64,000 nt of DNA from Vespula vulgaris (Eukaryota > Arthropoda > Insecta > Hymenoptera > Vespidae): the NCBI RefSeq assembly GCF_905475345.1, contig NC_066610.1:1988886-2052885 (forward strand). Direction: 5' to 3'. This document shows positions 1 to 12,232 of the stretch, in pieces. The position numbers were made by a program, and so were the translations under genes. The notes under the pieces are model-generated. The model was not told the DNA's origin. It searched no databases and saw only the letters and a program-made list of their open reading frames with translations. Position 1 is the first letter of the stretch; each line of letters opens with the position of its first letter.

Positions 1-1942
1 AAAAAAAATTTGTTCCTCTCTTGCATTGAATTGGAATAAAAAAAAAAAAAAAGGAACAAAAGCGAGAAATACGTTCATATCTTATCTACGACACCTTTAA
101 ACTTTCATTTTGAATAAAAGGATCAAAATCAGTAGAAATGAGTGGCGCAATGGGGGGTTCGAGAAGGAAAAAAATCCAAGAAGATTGGCAGAAGGTCGAG
201 GTTATTTGCTGGGAAATTGCGAGACGGAGAGAAGGTTCATCGAAGGTAGATGGAAGAAGGGATGGATGGGGTGCTGGAAAACTTTGATAAAGGAAAAAAA
301 GGAGGGAGGTTTCAAAGAAGGCTAAGGAGCTACTGAAAAGGTTTCCGATGTTACTTTTCTATATTCCCTGTCAACGAAATCTCAATTTTATCGATCGAAT
401 AAAAAATATTCAATCTTAAAAAAAATATCTCAACACATACACACTCTTCTTTAAGTTCATCACGCATCATATATACTATCCCCTATAAAAAATTTCTAAA
501 AACAAGTTTCAATATATATATGTATGTGTGTTTAAATTTACGAATGTATAAAAAAATATATTTATATATATATATAAAAAAAATCTTTAATCTTTATATA
601 TTTAATAAATCAAATAAATTTTGAATCAAAATTTGGTCGAGCGTTTTAAATCAAAGATTAAACAAAGTAAAAAATCAAAGCTTCGTAGGTTCGAATCTTG
701 GGAGATCATTTTTTAAATTAATGTTAAATTTTCAAAAAAAAAATCGGGTTTTTTTCAAACGTGGTAGAAATGTAAGGTTGAAATTTGAATGTCTAAAGGG
801 TTCAAAAACCTTCTTGAAAGGTTTTTTCGATTACTACTTCGCATGGATCGAAAGCTTTTATGGGATGATGGTCGATTAATCAGTGAACTGTATTTATCGA
901 TCAAAAAATGCTAATGAGAACCTGTTTTTTTTTCTTCTAATTTTTCTTTTTATTATTATTATTGTTGTTGTTATAGTTAATTGATGATATTTCAATGTGT
1001 GCAGGTTGAACAGCTGCCAGCTTGTAAAACAATCCCGTTGCCTGCGGGTACAATTTAAACGTCATTATCGCGACCAATAAACAATGATACCACTAGCCAC
1101 TCTCCCTCTCCCCTCATCTCTCTCTTACATACACACACACAAACACCGACGTATTCATACATAGACAGAATAGAAGGTACTTGGCGAAGCTTTTGTGATA
1201 GAGCCCATTTGAACAATTCATTTTTTAAAGGATCAAAGAAAGATTATGATTGAGAGAGTAAAACTCGATTGGATTGTTAATTTTGTTCTTCGATTCTCCA
1301 TAATGATTTTCTATGAGGAAAAAGAGAGATGTATGTATAATAGATTGCAGATCCATTCTCTCGTGTTTAATTGTGGTTGTAAAAATTTCAAGATAAAATG
1401 TACGATCGATAATAATCACTGAAAACGATTATTAAAATAAAGTATGTTGAAAAGGTTTTATTTAATTAAAAAAAAATTTATATACTTAATATGAATTTTT
1501 CTTAATAAAACTATAAAGTCACTGATGTAACAATGTCAGGAATAGCCCCACCCAAAATAATATTTTCGAAAAAGTAAATAAACACTACTTGCGTAAATTA
1601 CACACACACACACATGTATGTATATAAGAATAGAGAGGAGTCAAAGGTTATACATAAAGTATCGATAATCGATATAGACATACACACACATACATACACA
1701 CATACACACACAATTGTATTTGATCTAATGAAAAGCTATAATATAAGGATGTATGATATTGGTGGTTTTAACATACCCAAGCACATTTTGCTTATTAATC
1801 TAATATATGATGGCTAACGATATATAGAGGTTCGTTTCGATGATATACGCCTGTAACCGATCGACGAGATGGCAATTAATTATGTCTGCTTGAGTGAAAC
1901 CGAACCACTATATCATCCGTCCCATCCATTTATCTATATTTA

Positions 1943-1944
<2 letters not shown>
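1..1944. other. AT-rich non-coding sequence with one unique patch
   Basis: I see no gene here. The stretch holds poly-A runs, short TA and CA repeats (about 515-580, 1130-1145, 1600-1715) and ordinary AT-rich DNA. The segment at about 1000-1090 stands out as non-repetitive and more GC-balanced: it has a CAGCTG E-box at 1011-1016 and a CCTGCGGG core, and could be a conserved non-coding element. A tRNA-like B-box (GGTTCGAATC, 688-697) has no cloverleaf around it. Confidence 0.6.

Positions 1945-1993
<49 letters not shown>
1945..1993. repeat. (TA)n microsatellite
   Basis: About 24 uninterrupted TA dinucleotides, read directly from the sequence. Any Ile-Tyr open frame across it is an artefact. 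TA tracts this long are prone to length polymorphism and to assembly error. Confidence 0.97.
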
Positions 1994-1995
<2 letters not shown>

Positions 1996-4673
1996 TTGTC
2001 TTATTCAAGTCAGATTATCGTCCAAAAATTAAATACTATTCCTTCTCTTATCAATTTACGATTATTCCAAATTAATCTGTTAAATGACGTTAAACTATAA
2101 AAAGATTAATTTGAGAGAGAAGAATATACTAAGAAAAAAAGTTTAACAAACCATATTGGCCATATTGGATCAAAAAAGTAAAAAAAAAAAAAAAAGGTAA
2201 GTAAGTAAATAAAAAAAGTATAATACAATTTATTTTCAAACGAATCGTTACCCTTCGTATATACGATACTCTAAGGCGATCTAAATGGAAGAAAAACATA
2301 CATATATATAGTGATATTTTTTTTGAATTTGTTTCAATATGTCGTATAATTTTTAGAAATAGATTAAATATCCATCGTTGTTAAATTCCTAAATATTAGA
2401 AAGTTAACGACAAATAATGAGACATTACTCATCAAGATAAAAAAATTCTCTCTTTTTCTTCATCTATTTTTTTTTCATCTTACGATCGATTTTTTTTTTT
2501 GAGTAATTTTATTTGAAAATAGATGATACTTCAGGAACACCCTGTATGAAAGTACAACGAGAAACTTAATCTCCTCCGAGTTTAGCCCCATTCTCGAGAC
2601 ATACATGATTGACAGGTATTTCCTTTTAGTTTTCTTCTTTACGTTCTTTTTTTTTTTCTTTATTATTTTTCTTTTTTGGCAAATATATATTATACTTCTT
2701 CCTACGCCATAGAGGAAAGAGAAAGTTAATGATCATGTGGGATGGATATCACCTACATCTACACCATAAAAATTTAATCTTTTCTATGGTCGAATAGTTA
2801 AAACCACTTGGAGAATATTTTTTTAGAAAAATATAAGATTCAAGAAAAATTTTGTTAAAAAGAAATTCAATAAAAAGGTAGACAGATAGAGAAAGAGATA
2901 GATAAATAGATAGATAGAAAGAGAGATAGATAGAAAGAGAGAGAGAGAAAGATTATTAATATGAATCTGAAGAGAAGGACAATAAATAAGTGTCCATCTA
3001 TGTATTTATGTATTTATCTATGTATATATATATATATGTATGTGGATGTATTGGTATATCCTTGACATACTTAATGTCATTCATCGTTGAAAATAATTCT
3101 TCCTTAGTCTCTGGATTCATCTTGAGAATATTGAGAATAAGACTAGTCAAGAAAATTCTTCTTTAGTTCACAATTGCATCATCAGCAATATCAAGCAATA
3201 TATATATACATATACATACATATATATATATATATGTGTGTGTGTGTGACGCATATAATTTACTTTCTTCTTACTCTCTTTCTCTCTCCTACATATATAT
3301 TTAAATGAAATAGACAGTGATATAGATCTCATTTTCATTAGAAACGTACATACACACATACATGGATATATATATGTAATTGTTTATATATTTATATATA
3401 TGTATGAATATATAATTTTATATGTAATTTTAATATAATTATATGGAATTATTAATTATTTATTTTAATATTATTAATAGTTTTTACCAATAACTATTAT
3501 AGTTAATAGTTAGTAATATTAGTATTATTGAAAACCATACACACACATACACAGACATATATCGGTTTACAAATCTTCACCTTCGTTTTTCATCACACGA
3601 AAAGCTGTGAGTTCTGAAAAGTATCAACTTTCGAATCTCTGGGGTTCTTTTAAGCGTATATGGTAAAGGTGTTACTTGAGAAGAAGAAGTAGAAGAAGAA
3701 GAAGTAGAGAAAGAGAAGTAGAAGAAGAAAGAGAAAAAAGAAGTTGAGAGAAGGTCCAAGGTTTTCTTCGTTGGTGGCTAAAAATCGACCGAAGTAATTG
3801 TATAATCCCCTTAACAACAACAACAACAACAACAAAACAAATAAAAATTATTCCAGAAATAATTATCAAAAAAAATATATATATATATTCCCCAAGATTG
3901 AACTAATTTCAATTCAAACTTAAACAATTAAATAAAAATAAAATGGAAATTCAAATAAAAAAGAAAATCGATACAAAATCAATTAAAATATACAATCTCG
4001 ATAATACTCAATGACCCAACGAAAAACTCTACCCATATATCATTAAATCAGCTTCCACAAATTTATAGAAAGAAGAAAAATTTTCCAACGAAAAAACAAT
4101 TCTATAAACGACCTCGACTTAAAAATATTAAAACTTTCCAATCAGCTGTTTGTTCCTATTATCCGACCCTTCAAATTTTCTAACCACCCCTCAAAAGAAA
4201 GAAAGAAAATGAAGAAAAGAGAGAAAAAGAAAGAACAACAAAAATATTCTTAGGAAAATGACGTTCTTAGGATAATAACGGTGTGTGAGAGCGAGAGAGA
4301 AAGAGAGAGAAAAAGATTAAGGGTCGAGATAGGGATCATAAAGGATTTATAATTTTATGGTTGTACCTGTCTTAAGGATAAGGTTGAGAGGGTACTCGTT
4401 TACACGAGAGAGCCTGCTGCAAACTACTGTTACTTTCACGGAACTGTCATAACGGACTATCCTTGGCTTGGTGTACAATAGCAACTCCTCCTTCGATGGT
4501 TTATTACACAGGAGTGAGAGACAGAGATAGATATATATATATATAGCGTAGGAGAACAGGTATTCTCTCTTTCTCTCTCTTTCTTTAAATCTATCTATCT
4601 ATCTATCTCTTTCTCACTTTCTCATTTATCATCTTTCGACTCACTCATAAATTCGACTTGACCAACGTCAAAA

Positions 4674-4716
<43 letters not shown>

Positions 4717-5201
4717 TTCCGTAGATTGACAGACACATTTTCTATGATGATCCTAACGTACCGTTAGAGGACGTATCTTCTCTCTGATTTGTTGCAAACA
4801 AAAAAAAATTTTTTCCATGAAGAATCACCCCACAGAAGCAAATTCGTTTCATTCCAATTTTCATGGCCATATTCGATTTTAAAGGGAGGAAAATGAAAAT
4901 TATTTAAAAGTGACATCTGATCGAATAATGTGATGGATGATATGAACTTGGAATTTCTGTTCGTTTTGGTATTCTTGAGATAATTTGTTAATCGGAAAAT
5001 TCAATAATTTTTATCATCTTAATGTAACTATTATTATTATTATTACTACTATGTGTCTGATATTTTTATGAAGTAGAAAATTAGTACGATTTCGTAACTC
5101 CTGTTAATTCTTTTCTTTTTTTTTTTTTTTTAATTTATCTTAAACAACTTAATTCAACTATTTTCAGAAATTCTTCAGTAAATTCACGAAATGACAGAAT
5201 G
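1994..5201. other. Non-coding AT-rich stretch
   Basis: No gene is recognised. Contents are poly-A/poly-T runs, a GATA/GAGA-like tract (about 2880-2950), TA/GT repeats (about 3195-3250), a purine run with AAGAAG units (about 3680-3745), a CAA run (about 3815-3835) and a CT tract (about 4677-4718). The segment at 4361-4510 is non-repetitive and GC-balanced, and is a candidate conserved element. The reverse-strand motif AACACCCTGTAT at 2536-2547 matches a motif that recurs elsewhere in the window (see findings). Confidence 0.6.
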
Positions 5202-5225
5202 CAACAGCTGTTGTATCAGCTGATA
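5202..5225. promoter_or_regulatory. Two abutting E-box palindromes
   Basis: CAACAGCTGTTG (5202-5213) is followed with no gap by TATCAGCTGATA (5214-5225). Each is a perfect 12-bp palindrome centred on CAGCTG, the E-box bound by many class A/II bHLH dimers. The centres lie 12 bp apart, about one helical turn, so paired bHLH binding is plausible. The palindromes are seen directly; the regulatory role is inferred. Confidence 0.3.
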
Positions 5226-5539
5226 GAAAAATTCTTCAAGTTAACAAATGAAAAAGATGTACTTGTAAAATATAGGGGTACACAACTTCGTTCTTCGAAG
5301 GATTTATAAAGTAATATTAAACTTTTAAAAAATATCTAAAGTTGAATTAAAGAGTAAGAAGAAAAGGGAGGAAACGAAAAGATAGAAGAAAAAAAGAAAA
5401 AAAAAGGAAAAGAAAAATTAGGGATGGAACAAAAGGTCGACGAAAGGACAACTATAGTTATTTCCTTCGAGTCCCATAGGAAATCAGAAATCCGATTGAC
5501 CAATGTAATCCGAAATTTCGTTTTCCTGAGGAATTGTAA

Positions 5540-6231
5540 ATGGGGGTGTGTATCGGGTTTGTAATTTTTTTCTTTTTTCTTTTAAAAAAAAAATTATGAG
5601 AGATAATTATTCTTGTTTAAAGAAAAAAAATAAATAAATAAACGAAAGCTCATAACGGGATAGCTATAAAGATTTAAGTAAAATTTCGTTACTGGAAAAA
5701 TGCAAAATATTTTTTACGAGACCGAGGAAAAAGAAAACACAAATAAATAAATAAATAAATCAGTCAAACAGCGTCGTTCAGTAAAATTGAATCTTCTGAA
5801 TTATGCTAATACTAATATTTATGATAAATTTATTGATCGACTAGAGTCATTTTTCAAAATTTTATTACCGAGCAATGAAAAATAATATTTTCTTTTTTTT
5901 CCTTTTTTTTTTTTTTACGAGAAGGAAGTGAAGAAAGAAAGAAGACGAATACGATCGTAAATAAAAATAAATAAACGTAAGTATCCAACTATAAATTTTC
6001 TCTTCTGAATTATGCTAATATCGAACTCCACCAATTGACGATAATCGTTCAACTTTTTTTTTTTGTTACTTTGAAGAGGAATGAAATAATCATCCTCATA
6101 AAAATAAATAAATAAATCTTTATAAAATAAAAAAAATAGAAAACTTTCACACCGAATACTAAAGAGTTCACGAAATACAAATTTTATCGATTGATTATAG
6201 TCATTCAAAATTTATTTACTGATAAACGAAA

Positions 6232-6280
<49 letters not shown>

Positions 6281-6400
6281 AAGAAAAAAGAAAAGAAAAC
6301 TAAGTAAACTCGTAAAAGTAAAATTAAAGGAAAGTGATCGTTTTTAAAATTGGCTCTTGAGAATTATGCTAATAGTGAAATTTATAAGGGTATGTTTATG
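5540..6400. repeat. Degenerate tandem array, 3 copies
   Basis: The landmark GAATTATGCTAATA occurs at 5798, 6007 and 6361, preceded each time by an A-rich block with AAATAAATAA and GTAAAAT-like text. A related phrase (GACTAGAGTCATT / GATTATAGTCATT) lies after copies one and two. Spacings are 209 and 354 bp; the second contains a (GA)n expansion at about 6238-6278. The 97-residue minus-strand frame (5915-6208) lies inside the array and resembles no protein I know. Confidence 0.7.
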
Positions 6401-6643
6401 TGAATAAAAGAAGGGGGTTGGAATAATAAAGATGAAATATAATTTAGATCTTCGTACAATTGCTAATGAATATCGATGAGATATCAAACCCTTTCATATA
6501 TGTGGGTGTGTGTGTGTAAATGTACGTATATTTACGTAGTGTACACATTTATCTGTATATATGTGTGTATCGATTTTAATCATTATTAATATGAAAGATT
6601 ATATAATTCAAGTGCTATTGTATTTATTTATTTTATAATAGTA

Positions 6644-6686
<43 letters not shown>

Positions 6687-6849
6687 ACTCTTGAGAAGAA
6701 ATATTGATGGGGTAACTTGAAAATCTGTCTCTTATGTTAATCTCGTTAAATACAAGGACAGAAGGGATAACTACCATTCTGTTAACTATAACGATAAGAA
6801 AAGAGGCGTTTGAAAATAAGTATTTCATTATGCATACAACTGATCGAAC
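6401..6849. other. Non-coding, GT and CT repeats
   Basis: No gene seen. It holds GT-rich text (about 6500-6570) and a CT tract (about 6645-6690), otherwise AT-rich unique sequence. Confidence 0.6.
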
Positions 6850-6860
6850 GAGAGAGAGAC

Positions 6861-6930
<70 letters not shown>

Positions 6931-6932
6931 AA
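6850..6932. repeat. (GA)n microsatellite
   Basis: An almost pure GA tract with a few GAA/AAAG interruptions. It generates Arg-Glu and Ser-Leu open frames on the two strands, which I do not regard as genes. Confidence 0.97.
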
Positions 6933-7214
6933 AAGGAAGAACACTTGGTACTGTCTCGAGTTGAGCCCTTAAGGGACCCAGGGAGATATAATCCTATGAA
7001 TGGGGCTATTACGATTTTACATACCTCCTTTTTTTCCTCTTTTAATCCTTCTTTTCTTTCCCTCTCAAAAATCAACCAATAAAATATCACCACGAACGTT
7101 TCACCCTTACATAGTGATGATTTCATAAATCATATCTATATATATATATATATATTTTTTTTTAAATCGATACAACCATAATAAACTCACGAATTATTAG
7201 CATAATTCCATTAA

Positions 7215-7600
7215 CGGCGATGCGCAGAGAAAAGAAAAAAGAAAAAGAAAAAAAAGAAGAAGAAGAATTAAAAAGAGAACCAACCAAGCGGAAAAAAATA
7301 AAAAAAAAAATGGTCACCATAAAATTACAAAGTCGCGTGAGAAGCCGCTTCGAAGAGAAAGAGAAAGAGAAAGAGAAAGAGAAAGACAAGGATATGGTTA
7401 TAAAACCCCATAAGAGAGTGCAGGACCGGTGGCACTGGATTCTAAGATACCTACAGTGAAAAGCCTGACTTTCAACTCTAACGAGAGAGAAAGAGAGATA
7501 GATAGAGAAAGATATAGAAAGAGACCGTAACATAGAGAGAGACAGAGATAGATACAGTGAGAATGAGAAAGAGAAAGAGAGACAGAGAAGGGATGAGAAT
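7215..7600. repeat. Imperfect homopurine tract with unique insert
   Basis: A long polypurine run (AAAGAAAAAG, AGAAGAAG, GAGAAA units) on the plus strand, interrupted by a short unique GC-balanced piece at about 7395-7470. Strong purine asymmetry explains the 231-residue minus-strand frame (7162-7857), which is Ser/Phe/Leu-rich low complexity and not a credible protein. Confidence 0.8.
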
Positions 7601-7639
7601 TCACAGGCCGGTTCGCAATTAAATGGAACGCACGTTGCA

Positions 7640-7752
7640 AGCATGCATGCATGCATGCATGCATGCATGCAAGCAAGCAAGCAAGCAAGCAAGCAAAATG
7701 ATGATGATGATGATGATGATGAAGAAGAACAAGAAGAAGAAGAAGAAGAAGG
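7640..7752. repeat. Compound microsatellite GCAT-GCAA-ATG-AAG
   Basis: Four tandem repeats follow one another without a gap: GCAT units, then GCAA units, then ATG units, then AAG units with one AAC. Neighbouring motifs differ by one step, which suggests successive point change and expansion. The GCAT part is self-complementary. Confidence 0.95.
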
Positions 7753-8026
7753 ATAGAAAAGGACGAAGGATACATACGAGGATGGACCTTTTAACGAATG
7801 TGCATATATCGGCCGGGTCGTTAGCCAACCACTTACGACGACCACCTCACCCCTCATCCCTCAGTCCACTCCACCCCATCCCACCCTCGCTTACTCGCTC
7901 GCTGGCTTGCTTGCTTACTCGCAAAAGCCGCTCCCGTCGCTTCTCCTATTTCCGTTTGGCGTTAATGTCTTCGTAAATAAACGATATGACCATACACCAT
8001 GAGAGACACCAACCTCACAATTTCTT

Positions 8027-8083
<57 letters not shown>

Positions 8084-8204
8084 ATCTATCTTATGTGCGT
8101 TATGTACGTTTACGTACCACGTTTCTTTTTTTTTTCTCTTTTTCTTTCTGTTCTTTTCTCTCTCTTTTTTTTTTCTTCATACGGTAAAATTCTCAATGTA
8201 GCAT
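7753..8204. other. C-rich patch followed by CT tract
   Basis: About 7830-7960 is C-rich and non-repetitive, with a short GCTCGCTGGCTTGCTTGCTT run. It is followed by a long CT microsatellite (about 8031-8093) and T-rich low complexity. No gene is recognised. Confidence 0.6.
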
Positions 8205-8285
8205 GAACGTGATAATCATCGAGTTGATTAACCACAATTCTCTGAGAATTTAACAATAATCGTAAGTATGGACGAAGAGTGAATA

Positions 8286-8323
<38 letters not shown>

Positions 8324-8760
8324 GAGATCGACTGGATCTATCAAAAGAACAGAAGAAAATTGAAATAAAGAAAGGGACACGTAAGAAACTTTTCAAAGGA
8401 TTAGATACCTGATAAACTAACCAGTAAATTGACTATAATTTTCTGTGTATTTAACAGTGATCATAATCATGAACGAAGAGTGAGTGAATGAGAGAGAGAG
8501 AGAAAGATGGATCAGGTCTATCAAAAGACAAAGAAAAAAAAAGGGACACGTAAGATAATTTTCAAAAGACCAAATACGTGATAATTTATCTAACGATTAA
8601 ATTAACTATAATTCTCTGAGAATTTAACATAACCATAACCGTGAACGAGATAAAAGAGAAAGAGAGAGATAGATCGACTAGATCCAGCAGAACAAAAAAG
8701 AAAGAAGAAAAAGAGAAGACACGTAAGACAATTTTCGAAAGACTAGATACGTGACGTAAA
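8205..8760. repeat. Degenerate tandem array, 3 copies of about 170 bp
   Basis: Each copy runs: an ACAATTCTCTGAGAATTTAAC-like block (8235, 8435 and 8609 regions), an ACGAAGAGTGA- or ACGAGAT-like block, a GA tract, GATC(G)A(C)TGGATC-like text, and GACACGTAAG (8376, 8545, 8718). The last landmark is spaced 169 and 173 bp. GA tracts expanded independently in each copy, so the array predates the present microsatellite lengths. Confidence 0.85.
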
Positions 8761-8901
8761 AAAAGAGAGAGAGAGAGAGAAAAAATTAAAAAAGTAGGAA
8801 GAGTGGGAGGATTTAAAGAAGAGGTGGGGGAGTCGTCAAGGAGGATCCTTTACTTCTTTTATCTTCGGTCTCTACGTGTTTCGAATTCCGTATTACATGA
8901 G

Positions 8902-8932
<31 letters not shown>

Positions 8933-10269
8933 GAGAGAGGTCAAGACCCTCAAAGATCGCAGATTACCGCTCATGGGATTCGAGAGAGGGTTAATACCGA
9001 GATGTCTATCTTACTTTTTTGACAGGATAATTTTTTTTTCTTTTTTTCTTTCTTTCTTTCTTTCTTTAATTCTCCTTCTTCTTCTTCTTCTTCTTTTTAT
9101 TCTTTTTTTTTTTTTTTTAGAAAAAAATTATAATAAAAAAAAGAATCTTACGAATAAAACGTTCTAATCGAGCATTACAACTGGTGATTGAAGAGGGTGG
9201 GTTATGGTTCAAGGGGTGGATGGTTGGTTAAGATTATAGTAATGAAAGAAAAATAATCAACGATGGTAAAAATAATAACAAGTTACGTCTGGTAAGTTTG
9301 AGAAATAAATAAGAAAATTAAGGAAAATTTAAGAAGATTAAAAAAAATGAATTGATTGATCGATCTATTGATTGATTGATTGATTGATTGATTATAAGAC
9401 TTACTTTAGTAATACCATGCCACGATCCTTTAGTATCTTCTTTCTTGAATATTTCGATTAAAATATCCCACCCAAAGAAAAAAATTTATTTTCTTCCTCT
9501 GTCTTCTTCTCGGTGTTTATTTTTCCTTTTCTTTTTTCTTTTCTTTAAACCAAGAAAGAAAAGAAAGGATAAAGAAAGCACAAAAGAATTAATCAAAAAT
9601 TTTCCTTCGCTAATCCGACACTCGACGATTAGAAAAATTAATTTACAAGTGAACGTAAACTTTTCCACGATTCTCTTTTCCTCCCTCGCAACAAAGAGAG
9701 AAAGAGAGAAAGAGAGAGAGGAAGGGAGGGAGAGAGAATGAAAAAAAAAATATATTAATCCTTAGAAACACTCTTCGAAACGAAACACCCAACAAAAAAG
9801 AAAAGGAAATGGAAAAGAGGAAAAAAAAAAGAATTAAAAAAAGATAAACACACGTGTGCACCCACGTACGATTTGCACAAAGTGCCCTACGAAAGTGGCT
9901 ACTTTTTATTTTCTTATAATGAAAACACGCGCACTCATACAAAAATATATTCATACACAGACAAGACACAGATACACGAGAAAAGAAAACAGCAAAACTC
10001 ACTATTTTTTTTTCACAAAATCGCGTATATATACATAAACGTATAAAAATGCATACACATACGCACACACGCGTATATATATATATATATATAAAAATGA
10101 TAGTGTCGTTTATAAAAATATTTCACGTTTCATGGGATACCCCGTTAGAAACACGGTCCCTCCTATCTATCCCATAGCAGGGTACGAAGAAGACTGGAAT
10201 GGAAACCGAATTGTAGGGGTCCCTTTCGTAGTGCGTACGTGACGGGGTGAGGAGAGTTTTAGAATGAGA
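8761..10269. other. Non-coding, simple-repeat-rich
   Basis: No gene seen. Contents: GA tract (about 8900-8940), T-rich and CTT runs (9030-9120), a (GATT)n tract (about 9364-9392), a homopurine run (9690-9740), CA/CG-containing text (9850-10080) and a TA tract (10075-10095). Confidence 0.6.
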
Positions 10270-10390
10270 GAGAGAAAGAGAAACAGAGAGAGAGAGAGAG
10301 AGAGAGAGAGTAAAAGAGAAAGAGAGGGATGGACGGACGGATGGATGGATGGATAGATGGAGGTGGAGGGGGTTGAGGGGGGTAGAGATA
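10270..10390. repeat. GA, then GGAC/GGAT, then G-rich tract
   Basis: A (GA)n run passes into GGAC/GGAT tetranucleotides (about 10328-10358) and then into G-runs (GGAGGGGG, GAGGGGGG, 10360-10385). The G-rich end has weak G-quadruplex potential on the plus strand. Confidence 0.9.
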
Positions 10391-10487
10391 TTCGAGAGGG
10401 GTGGCGATGACTGAGAGAGGGTCGGTTTATCCTGCCAGTGTCCCGTTCGATGGAAGCTTCGTTCCTTCCCCCACTCCTTCATTTTTT

Positions 10488-10645
10488 TTCTCTCTCTCTT
10501 TCTCTTTTTCTCTCTTGTCTGTTTCTCTATCTTTCTCTATCTTTCTTTCTCTCTGTTTTTCTCTCTTTTTCTGTTTCTTTCTCTCTCTTTCTCTGTCTAT
10601 CTGTCTGTCTGTCTGTCTGTTTATCTATCTCTCTTTCTCTCTCTT
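10488..10645. repeat. CT/CTTT/CTGT pyrimidine tract
   Basis: Mixed CT, CTTT and CTGT units on the plus strand. Ser-Leu-Phe open frames across it are repeat artefacts. Confidence 0.93.
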
Positions 10646-10737
10646 ATAGACGAAGACGACCTTCGTTTCAGAAATACGAATAAGGCCGTTTTCAGTTGAG
10701 TCACCCAGTATTAAGTGTTCAGGTAGAAAAACCTGCA

Positions 10738-10766
10738 AGCTGCTGCTGCTGCTGCTGCTGTTGCTG

Positions 10767-10799
<33 letters not shown>
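10738..10799. repeat. CTG run followed by GCTT run
   Basis: Seven or so CTG trinucleotides with a TTG/ATG interruption are followed by about seven GCTT tetranucleotides. On the minus strand the first part is a CAG run. No surrounding coding frame is convincing. Confidence 0.92.
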
Positions 10800-11946
10800 G
10801 CTAGGACTCTCTATCTATCTATCTCTTTCTCTCTTTCTTTCTTCCTTTCTTTCTTTCTTTCTTTTTTTGTATTTCTTTCTCTTTCTCTCTTTAGTAGTCC
10901 TAACGTGTAAACCGAAGAGGAGATTGCTCTCTGTTGCTGAGAAGCAACAGGAACTTTCTTAATAATGATGAACATTTCCTGAAAGTAATACCGGGTTCGT
11001 AGGTTCGAAAATATTGTGTGTGTGTACGTGTATGTGTGTTGCATATGGATTATATGTTGATATGTATTTATCTATATATTTACTTTAATCATATTAATAC
11101 TGTTTTAAATATTACGATATAAATTATTATTATTATATAAAAAAAAAAATCGATTTAACAAATTTCTTGTTGATGTAATTAATTGTATATTTAATTAATA
11201 GTTAATTATGAGTTTGAAGAATATCAAAATATATGATAATTTTAATAAATGATCGATTACGTGACGATATTATCTTTCTGGATTCTTTTTTCTCTTTTTT
11301 TCCCTTAAATATTTGATTGCGAAGGTTTCAAAAGACAAAAAAAAAGGAAAGAAAAAGAATCATGACTTATAAACTTTAATCAAAGAAAAGAAATAAAAAG
11401 AAAAGATACAATAATCAATTTTTAAGATTACGAAACGACAGAGAAATCCTTTCGACAGAACTTAACTTTTCTCTTCCGAAATTGATTGATAAAAGAAAAC
11501 AAAAAGAAACAAAAATTATTTTCACGCTACGTACGCATGCATCTGTGTACGTACCTATGCATTTTATTTGTACTATCAAAGCAACGCTTTTTACGCGTTC
11601 CGTAAAGAAATCATCCTATTTTTGGGATCGATTCAAAAAAAAAAAAAAAAGAAAAAAAAAGAAAAAACAAAACCAAAAAGAAAAAGAGAAACAACGAGCG
11701 ACAACAAAATCTGAAAGAAAAAAAGGAACAAGGAAAAACAAAGAAGAAAAAAAAAAAAAGAAAAAGAAGCAGGAAAACATTTCTTTCTTTTTTTTTTCTT
11801 TTTTTAAATACACACCCGGTATAATCCGTGGCAACGCACGATAGCCTCGGGATGAGGCACCGTTTCGTATTAGTACCACAGATCGTAGTGAGTCCACTCT
11901 CTGACTGTCGGATATATAGAAGGGGAAGAGTTTGTATGAGAGAGAA

Positions 11947-11985
<39 letters not shown>

Positions 11986-12059
11986 TAGATAGAAAGAAAG
12001 AAAGAGAGAGAGAATACATGTGAGTATACTCATACACTTACACATATTTACACACGTAG
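10800..12059. other. Non-coding, A/T- and purine-rich
   Basis: CTAT/CTTT repeats (10805-10895), AT-rich unique sequence (11040-11330), a long A/AAAAG purine tract (11635-11770), and GA tracts (11935-12015). No gene recognised. Confidence 0.6.
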
Positions 12060-12190
12060 TTACACACTAACGCACGTGTGGAAGCGTAACGAGCTCGCGT
12101 CGATGCAGACGCGCTCGTCGTTCCACGTTGACGTAACGAAAGGGCGTTTCCGGCGTATACCGCTCAACTTCCGTTCCGAACCTACTCGCG
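12060..12190. promoter_or_regulatory. CpG-dense, non-repetitive patch
   Basis: A block clearly richer in GC and CpG than its surroundings (GAGCTCGCGTCG, GACGCGCTCGTCG, GGGCGTTTCCGGCG), with no simple repeats. It ends at a (TA)n tract (12206-12233). It is open in one plus frame for about 40 codons, but that frame runs on into TA repeat. A conserved non-coding element, a promoter-proximal island or a small exon are all possible. Confidence 0.25.
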
Positions 12191-12201
12191 CATACTTCTT
12201 C

Positions 12202-12232
<31 letters not shown>

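Noticed and set aside
110..325. 71-codon Arg/Gly/Lys/Glu-rich plus frame
   Set aside because: Starts at TTG, arises in purine-rich DNA, and shows no domain.
688..697. tRNA-like B-box GGTTCGAATC
   Set aside because: No acceptor or anticodon stem and no matching A-box at the proper distance; chance motif.
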